Source of the DNA: Desulfobacterales bacterium
GTDB lineage: Bacteria; Desulfobacterota; Desulfobacteria; Desulfobacterales; Desulfobacteraceae
Direction of reading: 5' to 3'
Length of the DNA stretch: 9,779 nucleotides
Assembly (NCBI GenBank): GCA_022361315.1
Contig: JAKSBB010000921.1
Span: 1-9,779, forward strand
Shown here: positions 5,301-9,779 of the stretch, one piece after another
How the letters are laid out: every line of letters begins with the position of its first letter
How positions within the stretch are numbered: position 1 is the stretch's first letter
The notes under the pieces: model-generated
The model's input: the letters and a program-made list of their open reading frames with translations, nothing else
Databases searched by the model: none
Told to the model about the DNA's origin: nothing
Position numbers and translations under genes: made by a program

Positions 5301-6989
5301 TTGTCAGATCAAAGCGCCTATACCCAGAAACCCTGGACCGCGGCCTACGAAAAAGGCATCCGTGAACAGGTTGATTTCCAGGATGTCCTTGTCCCCCAGT
5401 ACCTTGAAGAATCGGTGGAGCAGTTCCCGGATCATCCGGCGCTGATCTTCCAGGGGTTTACCCTGACCTTTAAAGAGTTCCACGATATGGTGGGACGATT
5501 TGCCGCCGCACTGAAATCATACGGCATCCAAAAAGGAGACAGTGTGGCCATCCTGTTGCCCAATGTCATTCCCTGTGTGGTGGCTTATTACGCCACCCTC
5601 AAGATCGGCGGTGTGGTTGTGCTCAACAACCCGTTGTACTCCGACAGGGAACTGGAACATCAATTTACGAATTCCAATTCCAAGTTCCTCATCACCCTGG
5701 ATCTGCTGGCCGACAGAATGGTGAACCTGAGGGAAAAAACCGCCATCAAGACCATTGTCTATACATCTATCGGCGATTTCCTTCCCTTTGTAAAACGCCT
5801 GCTCTTCCCCCTGGTGGCCAAGAAAAAAGGACTGGCCAAAGATGTTAAACCGGCCCGGGATCTCCATAAATTCAAAGACGTTATCGCCAAATTTGAGCCA
5901 GATCATTCCCAGGCCGACGTGGCCATGGACGAGGTGGCCATGTACCAGTATACCGGCGGTACCACCGGCGTATCCAAAGGGGTGATGCTCACCCACAGGA
6001 ACATCTCTTACCAGATCCAGCAGATCGAGGGCTGGTTTCCGGAATTTAAAAAGGGAGAAGAGGTGATGCTGGGCGCATTGCCGATCTTTCATGTGTTCGG
6101 CATGTCCACTTCCATGAACTTTGCCATCCGGATGGGATGGGCCAATGTCCTGGTGCCCAAACCCCAGCCTGAGCCCCTGCTGGAAGCCATTTCCAAATTT
6201 AAAGTGACCTTTGCACCCATGGTTCCCACCATGTACATCGGTATCCTGGATCACCCGGATATGGACACCACGGATCTTACTTCCATAAAAGGCTGCTTTT
6301 CAGGCTCTGCACCGCTTCCCGTGGATGTTATCAACAACTTCCAGGAAAAAACGGGGTCCATCATTGTGGAAGGGTTCGGGCTCACCGAATCCACACCCGT
6401 CACCCACATCAACCCCTTCAACGGTAAACGCAAGGTGGGCAGTATCGGTCTTCCCATCGCCGACACCATTTGTAAAATAACAGACCTGGAAGATCCCACC
6501 AAGGAGATGCCTGTGGGTGAGGCCGGAGAACTTTTGATCAAAGGCCCCCAGGTGATGAAAGGCTACCTGAACAAGCCGGAAGAGACTGCCAAAACCCTGA
6601 CGGAAGATGGTTATCTGCGTACCGGAGACGTGGCCAAGATGGACGAGGAAGGCTACTTTTATATTGTGGACCGGATCAAGGATATGATCATTTCGGGTGG
6701 CTACAACGTTTATCCCAGGGATATCGACGAAGTGCTGTTCGAACATCCGAAAATTTTAGAAGCCTGCTGCATCGGCATCCCTCACCCCAAACGGGGGGAG
6801 GCGGTCAAGGCATTCGTCATCCTGAAAGAAGGCGAGACCATGACGGAGAAAGAGGTCATCGACTACTGCGGCCAGAAACTTGCCAAGTATAAACTGCCGG
6901 TGGCTGTGGAGTTCAGACAGGAACTGCCGAAATCCAACGTGGGGAAAATTTTACGTAAGGATTTGAGGGCTGAGGAAGAGGCGAAGTAG
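5301..6989 (+). CDS. fadD: Long-chain fatty acyl-CoA synthetase (AMP-forming)
   Basis: Adenylate-forming ligase of the FadD-like type, which activates fatty acids with ATP to acyl-AMP and then to acyl-CoA, feeding beta-oxidation or lipid synthesis. In the 562-residue form, the ATP-binding loop YTGGTTGVSKGV is at 217-228, VEGFGLTES (A4/A5-type) at 356-364, the TGD motif at 441-443, and DRIKD at 457-461. SGGYNVYPRDIDEVL follows. The catalytic lysine is K549 in SNVGKILRKDL. The frame is open further upstream (an ATG-less start near 5214 would add 29 residues), but that overlaps the candidate -35 box. TTG at 5301 has AAAGGAG at 5288-5293, seven bases before, and begins MSDQSAYTQKPW, so it is preferred. 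No membrane segment is evident. Substrate chain length cannot be read from the sequence, and a medium-chain or bile-acid-like ligase is not excluded. Transcribed alone and convergent with the histidine kinase gene. Confidence 0.9.
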   Translation: MSDQSAYTQKPWTAAYEKGIREQVDFQDVLVPQYLEESVEQFPDHPALIFQGFTLTFKEFHDMVGRFAAALKSYGIQKGDSVAILLPNVIPCVVAYYATLKIGGVVVLNNPLYSDRELEHQFTNSNSKFLITLDLLADRMVNLREKTAIKTIVYTSIGDFLPFVKRLLFPLVAKKKGLAKDVKPARDLHKFKDVIAKFEPDHSQADVAMDEVAMYQYTGGTTGVSKGVMLTHRNISYQIQQIEGWFPEFKKGEEVMLGALPIFHVFGMSTSMNFAIRMGWANVLVPKPQPEPLLEAISKFKVTFAPMVPTMYIGILDHPDMDTTDLTSIKGCFSGSAPLPVDVINNFQEKTGSIIVEGFGLTESTPVTHINPFNGKRKVGSIGLPIADTICKITDLEDPTKEMPVGEAGELLIKGPQVMKGYLNKPEETAKTLTEDGYLRTGDVAKMDEEGYFYIVDRIKDMIISGGYNVYPRDIDEVLFEHPKILEACCIGIPHPKRGEAVKAFVILKEGETMTEKEVIDYCGQKLAKYKLPVAVEFRQELPKSNVGKILRKDLRAEEEAK

Positions 6990-7008
6990 TTCAAACCAAC
7001 AAGAAGCG

Positions 7009-8742
7009 TCACACGCCTAAGGCCTCGGCAATGGCGTTGACCAGACCATGGGGATGGACCGGTTTTGTCAGAAACAGGTCCATCCCCGCTTTTTTACACG
7101 CCGCCGCATCTTCCTGCATGGCCAGGGCGGTGAGGGCGACGATGGGAATGTCCGTCTGCCGGATACCCGTATCTCCGTTCCGGATCATCCGGGAGGTCCG
7201 GAGTCCGTCAAGAACGGGCATCTGGACGTCCATGATCAGGAGATCGTAGGTGTTCTTTCGCATCATCTCCAGGGCAAGTTGCCCGTTGTCCGCCACATCC
7301 GGCACGATGTTCAGCTTTTTCAACATCAGACAGATGACCTTTTGATTGGTAGGGTTATCTTCGGCGATCAGAAGACGAACATCCATCTGCGCAATTTTTT
7401 CCCGAAGTGCGGCATCTTCACGAACACCATTTTTCCCCCCACGGTGGCTGACCACCGGTTCCAATGCTTTGTTCAACATCAGCACAACCTTGAAAACCGC
7501 CCCACCTTCAGGTCGGTTCCACGCATCAATACTGCCGTCCATCAGCTTGGTCAGCTGTTTGGATATAGCCAGCCCCAGGCCGGTGCCACCGAACTTCCTT
7601 GTGGTGGACGTATCCTGTTGGGAAAACTTGTCAAACAGATGATCCTTAAAGTCCGGAGCAATCCCCGGGCCGGTATCCTCTACAGCCAGGCCTAAACGGA
7701 CCCGGTCTTCCAGGTCCTCCTCAAGGGTCAGCCGTATGGTGACGCTGCCTTTCTCCGTAAACTTGAGGGCATTGCTGAGCAGATTCACCAGAATCTGTTT
7801 GATACGTATCTCGTCGCCGCACAGGATCTCGGGCAAATCCGGATCAACCTCGGCCGCCATGGCAAGACCTATTTCTTCCGCTTTAATCCGGAACATGGCC
7901 AGGGTATCTCTGAGTAGATCTGACATTTTAAAATTCAAGGATTCAAACCGGAGCTGTCCCGCCTCAATCTTGCTCAGGTCCAGTATATCATTGATCAGTG
8001 CCAGCAGGGTGTTGCCGGATGAATGAATGATTGAAGCAAACTCCTTCTGCCGTTGATCCAGCGGTTCTTCCATGAGCAGGTTGGCCATACCGATAATACC
8101 GTTCATGGGCGTCCGTATCTCATGGCTCATATTGGCCAGGAACTGGCTCTTCAACTGGTTTGCCCGGTGAAGTTCCCGGGTCCGCGCCTGGATCTTTTTT
8201 TCCAGATCACGGTTGAGATCCCGAAGCCGCTCTTCCGCCCGTCTCCGCCGGGCGAGTTCGCTGTTCAAGGCCAGGGCAAGCTGATAGGTTCTCAGGGAGG
8301 TGGTGACCAGGTTCACCAGTTTTTGAGACGTCACTTCGGTTTTTGACAGGTAGGAATTAATACGGTACTTGGAAATCACCTTATCTTCAGGTGCAGAGCC
8401 GGGCTGGCCCGTCCGGATTACCACCTGGACGATATCGTTGTTCAACACTTCCCTGACGTAATGGACAAATTTCAGGCCCGAGTCCTCGGTTTCCATAACC
8501 ACATCCACCAGCATTACCGCCGTATCCGGATGCTCCGCCAGGCAATGTTTTGCTTCTTCCGCAGAAAAAGCACTGATAAAATCAAGCCCCCTGCCGTCGT
8601 AAGTAAACTCTTTCAGACTCAGGCTTGTGATGTCATGAACGGATTTTTCATCATCAATGACCATGATCTTCCAGGTAGGAAGATCTATAGAATCAGATCG
8701 TTGCGGATGTTCCTCCGCGAATTGAAGTAGTGTATCGTTCAT
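7009..8742 (-). CDS. Hybrid sensor histidine kinase, receiver-HK-receiver
   Basis: 577 residues, no membrane segment, so cytosolic. The N-terminal receiver (about 24-150) has acidic D30/D31, phosphoacceptor D80 (MLVDVVM), T111 and K134. A short coiled linker (150-195) leads to a HisKA/HATPase core: H-box SHEIRTP with H207, N-box NLLSNALKF (320-328), G1 DTGPG (356-360) and G2 GGTGLGLAI (385-393). A second receiver (about 455-575) has E461/D462, phosphoacceptor D505 (IMDVQMP), T538 and K560. The usual PAS/GAF sensor is absent, so the first receiver, phosphorylated by another kinase, may be the input. Output presumably passes from D505 to a histidine phosphotransferase encoded elsewhere. The ATG at 8742 has only a weak ribosome site. 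It is divergent from aconitase and convergent with the acyl-CoA synthetase gene (19 bases between stops). No partner regulator is next to it. Confidence 0.92.
   Translation of the reverse strand: MNDTLLQFAEEHPQRSDSIDLPTWKIMVIDDEKSVHDITSLSLKEFTYDGRGLDFISAFSAEEAKHCLAEHPDTAVMLVDVVMETEDSGLKFVHYVREVLNNDIVQVVIRTGQPGSAPEDKVISKYRINSYLSKTEVTSQKLVNLVTTSLRTYQLALALNSELARRRRAEERLRDLNRDLEKKIQARTRELHRANQLKSQFLANMSHEIRTPMNGIIGMANLLMEEPLDQRQKEFASIIHSSGNTLLALINDILDLSKIEAGQLRFESLNFKMSDLLRDTLAMFRIKAEEIGLAMAAEVDPDLPEILCGDEIRIKQILVNLLSNALKFTEKGSVTIRLTLEEDLEDRVRLGLAVEDTGPGIAPDFKDHLFDKFSQQDTSTTRKFGGTGLGLAISKQLTKLMDGSIDAWNRPEGGAVFKVVLMLNKALEPVVSHRGGKNGVREDAALREKIAQMDVRLLIAEDNPTNQKVICLMLKKLNIVPDVADNGQLALEMMRKNTYDLLIMDVQMPVLDGLRTSRMIRNGDTGIRQTDIPIVALTALAMQEDAAACKKAGMDLFLTKPVHPHGLVNAIAEALGV
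7050..7095 (+). terminator. Likely terminator of the acyl-CoA synthetase gene, inside the kinase coding region
   Basis: A perfect 11-bp stem, GGGGATGGACC (7050-7060) with GGTCCATCCCC (7077-7087), a 16-base loop, then GC and six T (7090-7095). This is the canonical intrinsic form for a plus-strand transcript ending 106 bases after the stop at 6989. Opposite-strand reading has no U-run after the stem. It lies over codons 550-565 of the kinase, including K560 of the second receiver; the T-run is the antisense of K550-K551. Confidence 0.65.
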
Positions 8743-8774
8743 GGCTCAGTGATGTAATAATGTTAGATTGCGGC

Positions 8775-8803
8775 TTGATCTATTGGTTTTTTGATAATAT
8801 CTT
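8775..8803 (+). promoter_or_regulatory. Weak candidate promoter of the aconitase gene
   Basis: TTGATC (8775-8780), 17 bases, then TATCTT (8798-8803, 4/6). It faces away from the kinase promoter and its -10 overlaps the kinase -10 by two bases. It would leave a leader of about 45 bases. Confidence 0.28.
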
Positions 8804-8822
8804 ATTGTTCACAAGTTTTCAA
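8794..8822 (-). promoter_or_regulatory. Candidate sigma70-type promoter of the hybrid kinase gene
   Basis: On the minus strand, TTGAAA (8822-8817, 5/6) is followed after exactly 17 bases by TATTAT (8799-8794, 5/6). The predicted transcript start is near 8787, with a leader of about 45 bases to the ATG at 8742. It is one of the best promoter matches in the window. Confidence 0.5.
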
Positions 8823-8855
8823 TGGAATCATTTAAAAGCCCTTAAGGAGCGGATT

Positions 8856-9779
8856 ATGACCGTGCAAAGTATTCAGGAAACACTCACTTTTCAAGATTCA
8901 AAATTTATTATACAGAACCTCCAGCGCCTGGAAGAAAATAACATCGCAAAGGTCTCCACCCTCCCCTTTGCCGCCAGGGTGCTCGTTGAGAACCTTGCCA
9001 GAAATGTTGGCGGCGGGGTTGTGGCCTGGGATGATGTGCTGTCAGCCCTGAAGTTCTATGAATCTGCCTCCGACGCTGACAATCTCATCCCCTTTTACCC
9101 GGCCAGGGTGCTCATGCAGGACTTCACCGGTGTGCCGGCTGTGGTGGACTTTGCCGCCATGCGGGATGCCGTCCATGAAGCCGGGCTTGATCCCAGGAAA
9201 ATTAACCCCCTGGTGCCGGTGGATCTGGTCATTGACCACTCCATCCAGGTGGATCATTTCAAGGAGAAAAATTCCTTTTTCCTCAATGCCCAGAAGGAGT
9301 ACGAGAGAAATGCAGAGCGATACAAACTGCTGAAATGGGCCCAGAAAAGCTTTGACAACTTCAGAGTGGTTCCCCCTGAATCCGGCATCTGTCATCAGGT
9401 CAACCTGGAATACCTGGCCACAGTTGTTGCCACCCGACAAACGGAGGAAGGCATTCACGCCTTTCCCGATACCCTGGTGGGCACGGACTCCCACACCACC
9501 ATGATCAATGCCCTGGGTGTGCTCGGCTGGGGTGTGGGGGGGATTGAGGCAGAAGCTGTCATGCTGGGGCAGCCTTATTATATGAATCTTCCCCAGATCA
9601 TCGGGGTTAATTTCACAGGCAAACCCCAGAACAAGATTACCTCCACAGATATAGCCCTCTACGTCACCAACATCCTCAGGGAAGAAAATGTGGTTGAAAA
9701 AATCGTCGAGTACACTGGTGAGGGATTGAAAAACCTGTCTCTCACCGACCGGGCCACCATTGCCAATATGTCCCCGGAA
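8856..9779 (+). CDS. acnA: Aconitate hydratase, AcnA type, C-terminal two-thirds beyond window
   Basis: 308 codons of an AcnA-type aconitase, which interconverts citrate and isocitrate in the TCA cycle with a [4Fe-4S] cluster in the cytoplasm. The visible region carries VDLVIDHSIQVDHF, the ESGICHQVNLEYL segment and LVGTDSHTTMINALGVLGWGVGGIEAEAVMLGQP, all closely like bacterial AcnA. DRATIANMSPE lies at the window edge, just before the first cluster cysteine expected in GATCGFFPID. The reading frame reaches the last base without a stop. The ATG at 8856 has AAGGAG at 8844-8849, six bases before it. The TCA role fits a complete oxidiser, but many other bacteria carry the enzyme. The gene is divergent from the hybrid kinase and probably begins its own transcript. 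Confidence 0.93.
   Translation, partial: MTVQSIQETLTFQDSKFIIQNLQRLEENNIAKVSTLPFAARVLVENLARNVGGGVVAWDDVLSALKFYESASDADNLIPFYPARVLMQDFTGVPAVVDFAAMRDAVHEAGLDPRKINPLVPVDLVIDHSIQVDHFKEKNSFFLNAQKEYERNAERYKLLKWAQKSFDNFRVVPPESGICHQVNLEYLATVVATRQTEEGIHAFPDTLVGTDSHTTMINALGVLGWGVGGIEAEAVMLGQPYYMNLPQIIGVNFTGKPQNKITSTDIALYVTNILREENVVEKIVEYTGEGLKNLSLTDRATIANMSPE

Noticed and set aside
5517..6254. Minus-strand 245-codon open frame opposite the acyl-CoA synthetase
   Set aside because: The opposite strand has unambiguous ligase motifs. The antisense product is rich in His and Gly as expected from antisense of GC-biased codons, and looks like a shadow.
9042..9494. Minus-strand 150-codon open frame opposite aconitase
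   Set aside because: It lies inside strongly conserved AcnA coding sequence, and its product has no recognisable domain or ribosome site.

Overview
The window reads as chromosomal DNA of a Gram-negative, anaerobe-like member of the Desulfobacterota (former Deltaproteobacteria, possibly near the Desulfobacter/Desulfobacula group). This is inferred from the mix of gene families: a GAF/HD-GYP phosphohydrolase of the inserted subclass, a cytosolic diadenylate-cyclase-domain protein with a long N-terminal region, a REC-HK-REC hybrid kinase, a TIGR04211-like SH3 anchor protein and an AcnA-type aconitase. No database search was possible. I see no insertion sequence, tRNA, rRNA, CRISPR array or other sign of recent transfer. 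No stretch over 300 bases lacks a gene; the longest true gap is about 220 bases (5082-5300).

Region 1 (about 1-4263, minus strand) looks like one operon of four genes in the order diadenylate cyclase domain protein -> small histidine-rich protein -> GAF/HD-GYP phosphodiesterase -> NagZ-type beta-N-acetylhexosaminidase (cut by the window edge). The first two genes overlap by 4 bases; the other gaps are 47 and 24 bases. No terminator is visible between them, and a plausible sigma70-type promoter lies at 4234-4263. The module joins a putative cyclic-dinucleotide maker, a putative cyclic-dinucleotide breaker, a probable metal-binding protein and a peptidoglycan-recycling enzyme. It is the most interesting part of the window.

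Region 2 (4359-5151, plus) is a divergently transcribed envelope protein: signal peptide, bacterial SH3 domain, coiled coil and C-terminal membrane anchor. A strong intrinsic terminator follows it.

Region 3 (5214-7095, plus) is a fatty acyl-CoA synthetase with a probable TTG start. A small perfect dyad and a promoter-like sequence precede it. Its likely terminator lies inside the 3' end of the convergent histidine kinase gene.

Region 4 (7009-8742, minus) is a soluble hybrid histidine kinase with a receiver at each end. Region 5 (8856 to the edge, plus) is the N-terminal third of an AcnA-type aconitase, divergent from the kinase and separated by a 113-base regulatory gap.

Taken together, the left half is signalling tied to metal and cell-wall functions. 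The right half is carbon oxidation (acyl-CoA activation and the TCA cycle) flanking a phosphorelay kinase. No functional link between the two halves is shown by the sequence.
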